NCBI GenBank assembly: GCA_945861095.1
Contig: CAMATI010000019.1
Coordinates: 1-35,303, forward strand
Length of the DNA stretch: 35,303 nt
From: Asaia bogorensis
Lineage (GTDB): Bacteria; Pseudomonadota; Alphaproteobacteria; Acetobacterales; Acetobacteraceae
Direction: 5' to 3'
Below, piece by piece: positions 1-9,413 of the stretch; within the stretch, counting starts at the first letter, position 1; the number at the start of each line of letters is the position of its first letter. A model generated the notes under the pieces. The model did not search any database. It saw nothing but the letters and a program-made list of their open reading frames with translations, and was not told the DNA's origin. A program made the position numbers and the translations under genes.

Positions 1-64
1 ATTCATCGATAGACGGCGGCATCAGGAAGCCGGTTAGGCGATCGGTGGGGCGGAAGTTGCTCAT
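1..64 (-). CDS. 5' end of a truncated gene (MSNFRPTDRLTGFLMPPSIDE...), possibly the chain-length determinant that usually follows the export protein
   Basis: Open minus-strand frame running off the left edge from ATG at 64; product guessed only from locus context. Confidence 0.35.
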   Translation of the reverse strand, partial: MSNFRPTDRLTGFLMPPSIDE

Positions 65-142
65 TGGCGGCATCCGGGGAGGGAGCGAATCGACGTTACG
101 ATTCTAACATGAGCCTCCGGTGGGCGTAAGTCCGACAGGCTG

Positions 143-832
143 CTAGAACCAGGATTGCGGGATGATCAGCGTATCGCCTGGCATCATGGGCACGTTCTGG
201 GTGATATCACCGTCCTTGACCAAATCGCTGAGGCGGACACGGATCGTCAACCGCTGGCCGGACTTATCGGTCCGCACGATCAACGCCCGGTTTCCGGCGG
301 CGTATTTTGTCAACCCCTTGGTGGCGATCATCACATCCAAAAGCGTCATGTTGTCCCGAAACGGGATGGCGATGGGGTCGGAAGCTTCGCCAATCACCCG
401 GACCTGCCGGTCGGGCGGCCCGATGAAGTTGCGAACGATCACCGTGACATTGGGGTCCTGGATGTATTTTTTTAGCCTGTCCTCGATCTCCCGCGCGAGT
501 TGCGTGGGCGATTTGCCGGCGGCAATGATGTCCTCGATCAGGGGTACCGATATCCGGCCGTCGGGCCGGACCGCCACGCCGCCTTCGCTGAGATCGGGAT
601 TGCGATAGACGAAGACGCTCAGCGCGTCGCCGGAGCCGATGATATATTCATCGTTCAGCGACGATTGCGGCAGCTTTGCCGCTTCCGCCGCGGTGATCGT
701 ATTGGGTGGGTCGTTGTCCCATGAACAGCCGGCCAGGGCGCTTGCCAGGAGCGCTACGCAGACCATCGTTATCAGTCGGGCCGCCGGCATCACCGTGACC
801 GGTCGCGCATTAGTACGCCAGATTCGTATCAC
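143..832 (-). CDS. Polysaccharide export lipoprotein (Wza/BexD-like, PEP-CTERM-system type)
   Basis: Lipobox LASALAGC; YIIGSGDALSVFVYRNPDLS...VRPDGRISVPLIEDIIAAGKSP motif typical of Poly_export; SLBB-like C-terminus ending MMPGDTLIIPQSWF. Confidence 0.9.
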   Translation of the reverse strand: MIRIWRTNARPVTVMPAARLITMVCVALLASALAGCSWDNDPPNTITAAEAAKLPQSSLNDEYIIGSGDALSVFVYRNPDLSEGGVAVRPDGRISVPLIEDIIAAGKSPTQLAREIEDRLKKYIQDPNVTVIVRNFIGPPDRQVRVIGEASDPIAIPFRDNMTLLDVMIATKGLTKYAAGNRALIVRTDKSGQRLTIRVRLSDLVKDGDITQNVPMMPGDTLIIPQSWF

Positions 833-867
833 GTTGACCCCAACAAACAGTACCGCCCGTGCTACCC

Positions 868-941
868 TGGTAGGCGCGGAAGGAATTGAACCCCCTCCTC
901 TGCCGTGTTGCGGCAGCGCTCTGCCGGTGAGCTACGCGCCT
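868..941 (-). tRNA. tRNA-like gene, 74 nt with encoded CCA; anticodon by position AAC (atypical, possibly a pseudo-tRNA)
   Basis: Reverse complement AGGCGCG TA GCTC ACCGGCA GAGC G CTGCC GCAACAC GGCAG AGGA GGGGG TTCAATT CCTTC CGCGCCT A CCA folds as a full cloverleaf; position 33 is C instead of U. Confidence 0.7.
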
Positions 942-1339
942 TGCGAGAGCCGTGCAACGGACTCTTGGACCTGGGGCCTTGCGAGCCGGCCGGAACCATC
1001 GGACGGCTCCACCGATACCAGGGCATATACTATAGCATCGCGTACGGCATGGTTCAATGGATCGATTGGCCTAGGCCTTACCGCGAATAAATCGCGCTAA
1101 CGCACAGGTTGCAATCGAATGCGTTATATCAACAGTTGGTTATCCCGCCTTGTGCCATTCTAAATATGGAGAATCGCGCTTATTATGATCGATACCGGAC
1201 CGAAAGGCGGCACGAAACCGGTCGGCTGATTCTGCCCGACGTGACCTTGGCGTGAATCAATTATAATTTTCTGGATAATTTCCGTCGGCGTGCTATAAAT
1301 CTGGCGGTCACTCGGCGGTCCGGGGTATGCCGAAATGGG

Positions 1340-1459
1340 GGCGTCACACTGGTTGGCGTCACACTGGTTGGCGTCACACTGGTTGGCGTCACACTGGTCG
1401 GCGTCAGGCAGGTCGGCGTCAGGCAGGTCGGCGTCAGGCAGGTCGGCGTCAGGCCGGGT
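1340..1459. repeat. 15-bp tandem repeat array A, 8 units: GGCGTCACACTGGTT-type x4 then GGCGTCAGGCAGGTC-type x4 (last degenerate)
   Basis: Direct reading; period exactly 15 bp. Confidence 0.97.
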
Positions 1460-1493
1460 GCCGAGCGAAAGCGTGGGAAAGGCAGGGAAACGG

Positions 1494-2843
1494 ATGACGC
1501 GTACCCTCGCGCAACAGGTGCCGGTGGAAGTGGCCCTTCTCGGCCTGTTCGAGTTGCTGCTGTCGTTCCTCCTGATCTACGCCGCCTTGCTGACGCCGGT
1601 CGGGGCTGGCATACTCACTGACGCATTGTTCGGCAATGGCACCGTCGTTGCCGCCATCATGACGGTCACAATGGTGTCGATTGCCGCCGTGTTCGGCCTT
1701 TACCGCCCACGGGTCTGCCTGGAAGCAGACAATCTGGTGCGGTATCTGACAACGGCGGGGCTATGCGCCTTCCCCGTACTCCTGCTCGCCGCCGGATCTC
1801 TTAGCCTTGGGTTTACCCTGCGGGAGGCCTTGGGGGTGGCATCCATCCTCATCGTCTGGTTGATCGCGATTTTCCTGTCGCGCGCGGCATTCCGCCTGAT
1901 CGTCGGCAAGCAATGGCTGACACGTCGCGTTCTGGTGCTGGGCGACGCCGACCGCGCCGCGCGTTTGGTGGCTCGTCTGCGAATGGGACCAGGGCGCCCG
2001 TTCGACGCGCGTCTCGTCGCGACCGGTGCGCCGGTTCCAACATTGGACAGCCTGCGCGAACAGCGGATATGGGCGGTGATTGAAGCACGGGAGGGGCGAG
2101 CGGGACCCCATGGTCCGTCGCCTACCGAGTTGGAACGCAAAGGCATCCGCATGTTCGATGAGGCCCGCTTCTCGGAACAACAATTCGGCCGCCTGGAACT
2201 CGATCTGCTGGACGCAGTCACGCTCCGACCGGCGATTGCCCGCAACAATGCCTGGCAGGCCCGGGCCAGGACACGTATCTTCGATGTCCTCGGTTCCTTG
2301 CTGTTGCTGGTCCTGACACTGCCGGTGATGCTGGTCACGGCGTTGCTTGTCAGGTTGGACAGTCCCGGTCCAGTCTTTTATCGACAATTGCGCTCCGGGC
2401 TGAACGGTCGCGCCTTCATGCTGATCAAATTCCGTAGCATGGTGGTGGAGGCGGAGGCGTGCGGCACCGCGCAATGGGCCCAGAGTCGCGATCCCAGGAT
2501 AACCCGGGTGGGCGCGTGGATCCGTCCGTTGCGGATCGACGAACTGCCGCAGCTCCTGAATGTGCTGCGTGGCGAAATGAGCCTCATCGGGCCCCGGCCG
2601 GAACGTCCGGTATTCGTCGAACAACTCGCCCAGGTCATTGCGCATTACCATGAACGCAGCGCCGTCAAGCCTGGCATCACGGGGTGGGCGCAGGTGAATT
2701 TCCCCTACGGGGCGTCGGTGGAGGATGCGCGGGAGAAGCTCGCTTACGATCTCTACTACGTGAAGAACCGAAGCCTGATCCTGGATCTTCTGATCCTGGT
2801 GTCGACGGTGCGCGTGGTTTTGTTCCGAGGAGGCGCGCGCTAG
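1494..2843 (+). CDS. Undecaprenyl-phosphate sugar transferase (bacterial sugar transferase family, PEP-CTERM-system type); ORF extends upstream to 1335 through repeat array A
   Basis: N-terminal TM helices; RIFDVLGSLLLLVLTLPVMLVTALLVRLDSPGPVFYRQLRSGLNGRAFMLIKFRSM...RPLRIDELPQLLNVLRGEMSLIGPRPERP; start at 1494 preferred because the conserved part begins MTRTLAQQVPVEV. Confidence 0.9.
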   Translation: MTRTLAQQVPVEVALLGLFELLLSFLLIYAALLTPVGAGILTDALFGNGTVVAAIMTVTMVSIAAVFGLYRPRVCLEADNLVRYLTTAGLCAFPVLLLAAGSLSLGFTLREALGVASILIVWLIAIFLSRAAFRLIVGKQWLTRRVLVLGDADRAARLVARLRMGPGRPFDARLVATGAPVPTLDSLREQRIWAVIEAREGRAGPHGPSPTELERKGIRMFDEARFSEQQFGRLELDLLDAVTLRPAIARNNAWQARARTRIFDVLGSLLLLVLTLPVMLVTALLVRLDSPGPVFYRQLRSGLNGRAFMLIKFRSMVVEAEACGTAQWAQSRDPRITRVGAWIRPLRIDELPQLLNVLRGEMSLIGPRPERPVFVEQLAQVIAHYHERSAVKPGITGWAQVNFPYGASVEDAREKLAYDLYYVKNRSLILDLLILVSTVRVVLFRGGAR

Positions 2844-3042
2844 AGCGGTTGCGCACTGACAAGACACGGCCCCGTATTTCTCTGTTTTACCGCGTGATCG
2901 ACACGCTGCCGTGCTCCGTTCGGTGTGATCAAGCTCTCATCGAATGGGTTGGTTTCGGCCGATCCGGATGGTCAACCGAACCGCGGTGGCACTATAACCC
3001 GACCTACCGCCCGCTCGTCAGGAAACGGCCGCATCGGCATCC

Positions 3043-5172
3043 ATGGATTTTTCACCCTCGTCGATGATCGTCCTCCATCTCGGCTGTGCGCTGATTTACA
3101 TCGCGCTGGCCGGGTTGGTGCTCGCCCGTCGATCGAATAGCCGAACCGGGACGTGGCTTGCCGTTGCGTGTCTGATGACCGCGGCCTGGGCGGGCGCGGT
3201 GGCATGGGACTGGCGGTCCCACGATTGGCAATTCCCGAGTGGTCAATTCCCGAGTGGTCAATTCCCAAGTGGTCAATTCCCAAGCGGGCAATCCTACGGC
3301 CGGGGCCTGTCGGGTTGGCTGGAACTGGCGCGTTCGGTCACCTGGTATGGGTTCATCCTGCATCTTTACCGTCAGACGATCACGGCACATCGACAGCTTT
3401 CCCAGGCATTTACGACGATGGGGTTGCTCGCGCTGCTGGTCGTCGTGGGGTTGCCGCTGGCGAGCATCCTGGTTGAACAGCAGGCGGATCTCCAATCGGT
3501 GACCGTGCTGGCATTGCGGCTGGGTTTTGCGGTTTGCGGCATACTTTTGCTGGAGAACCTGTATTTCAACACGGCGCCCGAGACGCGGTGGCACATCAAT
3601 CTGCTCTGCATCGCGCTGGGCGGACTGGCGGTCTACGATCTGATGCTGTTTTCTGACGCGGTCCTGTTCGGTCGCATTTCCTTTCCGTTGCTCGAAGCCA
3701 GGGCGCCGGTCACGGCGCTCGCCGCGCCCCTGATCGCTCTGACCGCTGTGCGCAACCGGCATTGGAAGGTGGATATCCACGTATCCCGCAATGTCGTCTT
3801 CCACAGCGTTACCCTGATCGTGAGCGGCATATTCCTGGTCGGCCTCGCCGCCGCCGGGGAACTGTTTCGTCGCCGCGGCGCCCAATGGGGCCAGGTCATC
3901 GAAGTCAGCCTTATGTTCGGCGGCCTGATGGCGGTTGCGGTTCTGGTGTCCTCGGCGTCCATCCGGTCGCGCATCCGCGGTTGGCTGGTCGATAACTTCT
4001 TCAGCTACCGCTACGATTACCGGCGGGAGTGGATGCGCTGCATAGAGACGCTGACGGCGCCCGAAGCCCATGTCAGCCTGCCGGGGAGAGCGATCCGGGC
4101 GGCGGCGGGGGTTGTGGACAGTCCGGCCGGAACCCTGTTCCTGCGCGCACCCGACGAGGTCGCGTTTCAATGGGCGGGATCGTGGAACATGCCGGCCCTG
4201 ACACTGCCGATCCCGCCCGGGCATGGGATCATACCAGCGTTCCGCGACGGCGACTGGATCGTCGCCATCAACGATCAAGCTGATGCCGACGATTGGTTTC
4301 CCGGCCTGGGGGCCACCTGGCTGGCCGTGCCGCTCGGTCATCTGGGTGCGTTGATCGGGTTTGTCGTGCTGGCACCGCCGCGCGCGCCGTTTGCCTTGGA
4401 TCGGGAGGTCTACGACCTGCTGCGGGTGGTCGGGTGCGAAATCGCCAGCCGGGTCGCCGAACAGCGCGCCACGCAAGTGCTGTCTCAGACGCGCGAATTA
4501 CGCGAGTACAGCCAGCGTTTCGCGTTCGTCATCCACGACATCAAGAACGTATCCGGCCAGCTTTCCATGCTGCTGTCCAACGCCGAGGTCTACGCCGACA
4601 ACCCGGAGTTCCAGCGTGACATGCTGGCGACGGTGCGGGCATCGGTGGCCAAGATCACCCGCTTGCTGACCCGGTTGCAGGCCGAGCGGCAGGAGCGGAG
4701 CCATGCGCTGGTGATCCCGGGGGATCGGCTGCGAGACCTCGTCGAACAGGTCAGCCTGACCCGCCACGCGACGGTTCAGTTGCGCGACGCGGGTGCCAAT
4801 GTCGCCGTGGCCATGGATCCCGAGGCATTCGACGCGGTGATCACGCACCTGCTCAACAACGCGCTTGAAGCCTCGGGCGACGACGACCCGGTGGAGATTG
4901 CCGTCCGTCACGATGCGCTGAGCGTCACGATCGACGTGACCGACCGCGGGCCTGGCATGAGCCCTGAATTCGTCCGCGATGCGCTTTTTCGTCCTTTTGC
5001 CACCACAAAAGATGGCGGGCACGGTATTGGTGCGTATCAGACGCGGGAGTTGCTCCGCGAGGCAGGAGGTGACCTTCTGGTGCTGACCGAGGCTGACAAG
5101 GGAACGACGATGCGCATCCTGCTGCCGCTGATGATCGCGGTAAGCGGGCGGGCAGACGCATTGTCCGTATGA
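3043..5172 (+). CDS. prsK: PEP-CTERM-system membrane sensor histidine kinase, PrsK-like
   Basis: Multi-TM N-terminus, GAF-like middle, HisKA FVIHDIKNVSGQLSMLLSNAEVY, HATPase DRGPGMSPEFVRDALFRPFATTKDGGHGIGAYQ; followed by PrsR- and PrsT-like genes. Confidence 0.88.
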   Translation: MDFSPSSMIVLHLGCALIYIALAGLVLARRSNSRTGTWLAVACLMTAAWAGAVAWDWRSHDWQFPSGQFPSGQFPSGQFPSGQSYGRGLSGWLELARSVTWYGFILHLYRQTITAHRQLSQAFTTMGLLALLVVVGLPLASILVEQQADLQSVTVLALRLGFAVCGILLLENLYFNTAPETRWHINLLCIALGGLAVYDLMLFSDAVLFGRISFPLLEARAPVTALAAPLIALTAVRNRHWKVDIHVSRNVVFHSVTLIVSGIFLVGLAAAGELFRRRGAQWGQVIEVSLMFGGLMAVAVLVSSASIRSRIRGWLVDNFFSYRYDYRREWMRCIETLTAPEAHVSLPGRAIRAAAGVVDSPAGTLFLRAPDEVAFQWAGSWNMPALTLPIPPGHGIIPAFRDGDWIVAINDQADADDWFPGLGATWLAVPLGHLGALIGFVVLAPPRAPFALDREVYDLLRVVGCEIASRVAEQRATQVLSQTRELREYSQRFAFVIHDIKNVSGQLSMLLSNAEVYADNPEFQRDMLATVRASVAKITRLLTRLQAERQERSHALVIPGDRLRDLVEQVSLTRHATVQLRDAGANVAVAMDPEAFDAVITHLLNNALEASGDDDPVEIAVRHDALSVTIDVTDRGPGMSPEFVRDALFRPFATTKDGGHGIGAYQTRELLREAGGDLLVLTEADKGTTMRILLPLMIAVSGRADALSV
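3226..3300. repeat. 15-bp tandem repeat array B (GGTCAATTCCCRAGY), 4 units plus one degenerate; encodes QFPSG x4
   Basis: Direct reading; in frame with prsK, between predicted TM segments. Confidence 0.95.
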
Positions 5173-5185
5173 GCGGAGCCTGACC

Positions 5186-6631
5186 ATGGCCAAGCCCAAG
5201 CTTCTGATTATCGAGGACGACGAAGGCCTGTGCTCTCAGTACCGGTGGGCGTTCCCGGCCTGCGATGTGCTGATGGCGCACGCGCGTCCGCAGGCGCTGG
5301 CGATCATTCGCAAGGAAGATCCGCCCGTCGTGATCATGGATCTCGGTCTACCGCCCGACCCCGACGGGGTCAGCGAAGGTTTCGCCATCCTGGAAGAGGT
5401 CTCGCGGATCGCGCCACGCACCAAGTTGATCGTGGTGACCGGCAACGGCGAACGGCGCAACGCGCTGAAGGCGGTCGCGGTCGGGGCCTATGATTTCTGC
5501 GAAAAGCCGGTCGAACTCGACGTTCTGCGCACGATCATCGAACGCGGTCTGAACCTGCACCGGCTGGAGGAGGAAAACCGCCGCCTCGCTTCGATGCCGG
5601 CGCCGTCTCCGATCGAACGCATCGTCACCGCCAGTGCTTCGATGCTGAAAGTGTGCCGCGACGTCGAACGGCTCGCCACCACCAATGTCCCGGTGTTGTT
5701 GCTGGGAGAGAGCGGCACCGGCAAGGAGGCACTGGCCCAGGCGCTGCACGAACTGGGACCGCGCGCCAAGCAGCCGTTCGTCGCCATCAATTGCGGGGCG
5801 ATCCCGGAAAACCTGCTGGAAAGCGAGTTGTTCGGTCATGAGCGGGGGGCCTTCACCGGTGCCGTGAAGCAGTCGATCGGCAAGATCGAGGGCGCCAACA
5901 AGGGCACGTTGTTCCTGGACGAAATCGGCGACCTGCCACACCCGTTGCAGGTGAAGCTGCTGCGTTTCCTGCAAGATCAGGTGGTCGAGCGAATTGGCGG
6001 GCGGCAAAAAATCCAGGTCGATGTCCGCATCGTCTCGGCGACCAATGCCAATCTGGAGGACAAGATCCGCCAGGGTGTGTTCCGGGAGGATCTTTTTTAT
6101 CGCATGAACGCGGTGACCGTTCGGATCCCGCCTTTGCGGGAACGCGGCGGCGATGCCTCGCTGCTGGCGAATTTCTTCCTGAACCGCTTCAATCAGGAAT
6201 TCGGGCGTAACATCAGGGGATTCACGGAAGCCGCGACCATGGCCATGACCGCTCACGCCTGGCCGGGCAACGTGCGAGAGCTGGAAAATCGCATGAAGCG
6301 GGCCGTCGTGATGGCGGACAAGCGGATGATCGATGCGGTGGACCTCGATCTTACCGCCGATACCGGGGCGCCGCCGGACCTGGATTTGCGTTCCGCCCGC
6401 ATGCGCGCGGAACGGGAAGTCATCCAGGTTGCACTCGCGCGCAGCAATCATACGATGGCGGTTGCCGCCCGGATGCTGGGAATCAGCCGACCGACCCTAT
6501 ATGGGCTGATGGAAGCGCACGGGCTGGAAACCGATATCGCCAAAGGCACCCCAGGCGGCAGCGCGGTGGCGGACGGCGTCGATGGCCGAACGCCCGCTCC
6601 AAGTGGCGTGACGAGAACGAATAGCAATTGA
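5186..6631 (+). CDS. prsR: PEP-CTERM-system sigma54-dependent response regulator, PrsR-like
   Basis: REC domain, AAA+ with [30 protein letters not shown], Fis HTH MAVAARMLGISRPTLYGLM; 4-bp overlap with next gene. Confidence 0.9.
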   Translation: MAKPKLLIIEDDEGLCSQYRWAFPACDVLMAHARPQALAIIRKEDPPVVIMDLGLPPDPDGVSEGFAILEEVSRIAPRTKLIVVTGNGERRNALKAVAVGAYDFCEKPVELDVLRTIIERGLNLHRLEEENRRLASMPAPSPIERIVTASASMLKVCRDVERLATTNVPVLLLGESGTGKEALAQALHELGPRAKQPFVAINCGAIPENLLESELFGHERGAFTGAVKQSIGKIEGANKGTLFLDEIGDLPHPLQVKLLRFLQDQVVERIGGRQKIQVDVRIVSATNANLEDKIRQGVFREDLFYRMNAVTVRIPPLRERGGDASLLANFFLNRFNQEFGRNIRGFTEAATMAMTAHAWPGNVRELENRMKRAVVMADKRMIDAVDLDLTADTGAPPDLDLRSARMRAEREVIQVALARSNHTMAVAARMLGISRPTLYGLMEAHGLETDIAKGTPGGSAVADGVDGRTPAPSGVTRTNSN

Positions 6632-9405
6632 GGTACTGGGACATGCGTTACAGGTCTCTTGGCTGGGTTGGGATGGTTGCTTGGTTGGGCCTCTGGCCGG
6701 CGACCGGACACGCCAACAACCTGGCGAACGCCCGTGAGGCCATGAAGAAGGGCGATCTGAAGACCGCCCAGATAGAGCTGCGCAACGCCATCCGTTCCGA
6801 TCCGCAAAATGCGGAGGCGCGTTACTGGCTGGCTCGCGTCGCGATCGAACTCGGCGATCCCGTCGCTGGCGAACGGGAAGCCGCCGCCGCCCGGGCGCGG
6901 GGATACGACCCGGCGCAGGCCGTGCCGTTGCAGGCACAGGCCATGCTGGCGCAGAACAAGTTCGAGCAGTTGCTCGAAGCGCTGAAGCCGGACGGCAAGA
7001 ATGCCTCCCTGGACGCATCCATCCTGGTGGCGCGCGGCTACGCGCTGATCGGGCTACAACGCCCGGAAGAAGCCCAGAAATCCTTCGCCGAAGCCCAGCA
7101 GGTGGCGCCCAACGCGGTCGAACCGCTGCTGGCTGACGCTCGGCTGGCCGTTGCGCGCGCCGATCTGCCGGGCGCGGAGGCCAAGATCGAGCGCGCGTTG
7201 GTCGCGCAACCCAAATCGGTTGAAGCCTTGCTGGCGAAGTCGCAGTTGCTGCGGCTCAAAAGCGATGCGAACGGCGCCATGTCGGTGCTGGATGAGCTGC
7301 TGACCGACCAGCCCAGCGCGATGGCCGCGCGCCTGGATCGCGCCAGCCTGGCGATTGCCATTGGCAAGAACGATATTGCCAAAGCTGATATCGATCTGGT
7401 CTTGAAAGCGACGCCGGGCAACGTGCAGGCGATCTATCTGCGCGCGGTGATGGCCGCGCAGGCCCGGAACTTCAAAGCCGCAGATGCCGATCTCGATCGT
7501 ATCGCCGCCTACATTGCCCGCCTGCCGCGGGCCTACTACCTGCAGGCCGTGATCAAGGAACAGTTGGGCCAATACGAGCAGGCCGAGGAAGCCGCCCGGA
7601 AGTACCTCGGTCGCGCCCCCAACGATCTTGCCGCCTACAAGGTGATGGCGCGCATCCAGTTCGCCAAGCGCCGGCCGGATCTGGTCGTCGACACCTTGGC
7701 CAAGGTCGCGGAAACCGGCAAAGGCGACGCTGAGACCTTCGATTTGCTGGGTCGAGCCTATGCCGCGACCAACCGTCCGACGGAGGCCGTGCAGAGCTTC
7801 CAGAAGGCCGAGACGATGGCCCCGAACGATGTCGGGTTGCAGACCCGTCTGGCCTCTGTCCGCATGGGCATGGGAGAGGTGGATGCCGCCGTCGGCGATC
7901 TGGAGCAGACGCTGAAGCTTGCCCCCAAGCTGCCGGCGGTGGGGGAGGCGCTGTTCTTCGCCTCGCTCGCGACCGGCGATCCGGCCCGTGCCGCCGCGGC
8001 CCTGGAAAAGGTGCGGGAAGCGCAGGGCGACACCGAACTCGTCGGCAATCTGGAGGGTCTGTACAAGCTGGCCATGATCGACATCGCTGGCGCCGAGGCG
8101 AAGTTCGTCGAACTGGTGAAGAAGTATCCGGACTTCAACCCGGCGAAGATCAATCTCGCGCGCGTCTATTCGATGCTGGGCCGTGGCCCCGAAGCCGAGA
8201 AGCTGTTGACCGACGTGCTCGGCAAGCAGGCCGCCGCGGAGCCTGCTCTGAGCATGCTGGCGTCCGGTTACGTGCAGACGCAGCGTTTGCCAAAGGCGAT
8301 TGCCCTGGTCGAACGCGCGCTGGTCGCGGAGCCGAACAATACGCGGATCAAGGTCAGCCTCGGCGACCTGTTCATCCGGGCGGGGACCCCGCAAAAGGCG
8401 CTGGAAGTGGTGGACAAGGAGAAGGGGCCGAACGCGTCCAGCACCGAGATGCTCAGTCTGCGCGCCGCCGCGCAACTCGCCCTGGGGCAGAAGAAGGAAG
8501 CCCGCGGCACCTATCTGGAGCTTCTGAAACAGGATCCAAGCGTGGTGGGCGCGCGTCGGCAGTTGGTCGCCTTGCTGATCGAGGCAGGCGACTTCGAGAG
8601 CGCGCGCAGCACGCTGACCGCCGGGATCGCCGCGACGCCGCGCAATTATCAGCTTTACCAGGACCTGGTCATGATCGACCTGAAGTCCACGGGGCTGGAA
8701 GCGGCGCTGGCTTCGGCCGACCGGCTGATGGCACAGGATCGCGATTTCCCGATGATCCGGGCGCTGAAGGGCGATATCTTTCTTGCCGCGAACCGGCCGA
8801 ACGATGCCGTGACAGCCTTCATGGAGGCGTTGAAGACCGCGCCGTCCGGGGTGTTGCTGACCCGAGCGGCCGGCGCGTTGCTGCGATCTGGCAAGGGCAA
8901 CGAAGCCGTTACCTTGCTGTCCGACTGGCTGAAGAAGAACCCGGACGATCTGGTCGCGACGGCTCAGTTGTCCGAGATCTATCTCGCGAACAACCAGTTG
9001 CCGGACGCTGCGAAGATGCTGGAAACCATTCTTAAGCAGAAGCCGCACGAGTCGATCGCGCTGAACAACCTGGCCTGGATCTACCAGCAACAGGGGGACA
9101 GCCGAGCGCACGGGTTGGCACGTCAGGCGTATGTGCTGGCACCGGGACCGCAGACGGCCGATACCCTGGGATGGATTCTGACGACATCCGGCAAGGCATC
9201 GGATGGTCTGGCGTTGCTGCGCCAAGCCTATGCGGAAGCATCGAACGACCCGCGGATTCAGTACCACTTCGCGGTGGCGCTGAATGACACCGGCAACAAG
9301 GAGGAGGCGATCAAACACCTGAACGGTGTGGTCGGGGTGAAGGGCGAGTTCCCGGAAAAGATCGAGGCCCAGAATCTGCTGGACAAGCTGGCCAAGGGAT
9401 CCTGA
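6628..9405 (+). CDS. prsT: PEP-CTERM-system TPR-repeat protein, PrsT-like
   Basis: Signal peptide, many TPR motifs (925 aa), directly after prsKR-like genes. Confidence 0.88.
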   Translation: MRYWDMRYRSLGWVGMVAWLGLWPATGHANNLANAREAMKKGDLKTAQIELRNAIRSDPQNAEARYWLARVAIELGDPVAGEREAAAARARGYDPAQAVPLQAQAMLAQNKFEQLLEALKPDGKNASLDASILVARGYALIGLQRPEEAQKSFAEAQQVAPNAVEPLLADARLAVARADLPGAEAKIERALVAQPKSVEALLAKSQLLRLKSDANGAMSVLDELLTDQPSAMAARLDRASLAIAIGKNDIAKADIDLVLKATPGNVQAIYLRAVMAAQARNFKAADADLDRIAAYIARLPRAYYLQAVIKEQLGQYEQAEEAARKYLGRAPNDLAAYKVMARIQFAKRRPDLVVDTLAKVAETGKGDAETFDLLGRAYAATNRPTEAVQSFQKAETMAPNDVGLQTRLASVRMGMGEVDAAVGDLEQTLKLAPKLPAVGEALFFASLATGDPARAAAALEKVREAQGDTELVGNLEGLYKLAMIDIAGAEAKFVELVKKYPDFNPAKINLARVYSMLGRGPEAEKLLTDVLGKQAAAEPALSMLASGYVQTQRLPKAIALVERALVAEPNNTRIKVSLGDLFIRAGTPQKALEVVDKEKGPNASSTEMLSLRAAAQLALGQKKEARGTYLELLKQDPSVVGARRQLVALLIEAGDFESARSTLTAGIAATPRNYQLYQDLVMIDLKSTGLEAALASADRLMAQDRDFPMIRALKGDIFLAANRPNDAVTAFMEALKTAPSGVLLTRAAGALLRSGKGNEAVTLLSDWLKKNPDDLVATAQLSEIYLANNQLPDAAKMLETILKQKPHESIALNNLAWIYQQQGDSRAHGLARQAYVLAPGPQTADTLGWILTTSGKASDGLALLRQAYAEASNDPRIQYHFAVALNDTGNKEEAIKHLNGVVGVKGEFPEKIEAQNLLDKLAKGS

Positions 9406-9413
9406 ACGACGCG

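Noticed and set aside
1130-1160. Minus-strand TGGCACAAGGCGGGAT as a sigma54 promoter
   Set aside because: -24-like half present but -12 GC missing.
1340-1459. Tandem repeats considered as a CRISPR array
   Set aside because: Units are contiguous 15-mers with no spacers and no cas genes nearby; same for 3226-3300 and 25826-25915.
2984-3000. TGGCACTATAACCCGA upstream of prsK as a sigma54 promoter
   Set aside because: Good -24-like half but no GC at the -12 position with correct spacing.
7054-9318. Very long minus-strand ORF (754 aa) opposite prsT
   Set aside because: Shadow frame of a high-GC TPR gene; no recognisable domain and low-complexity Arg/Gln/His-rich composition. Same verdict for 3052-4476, 5348-6451, 23974-25551, 25718-28183 and 27990-29489 on the minus strand.
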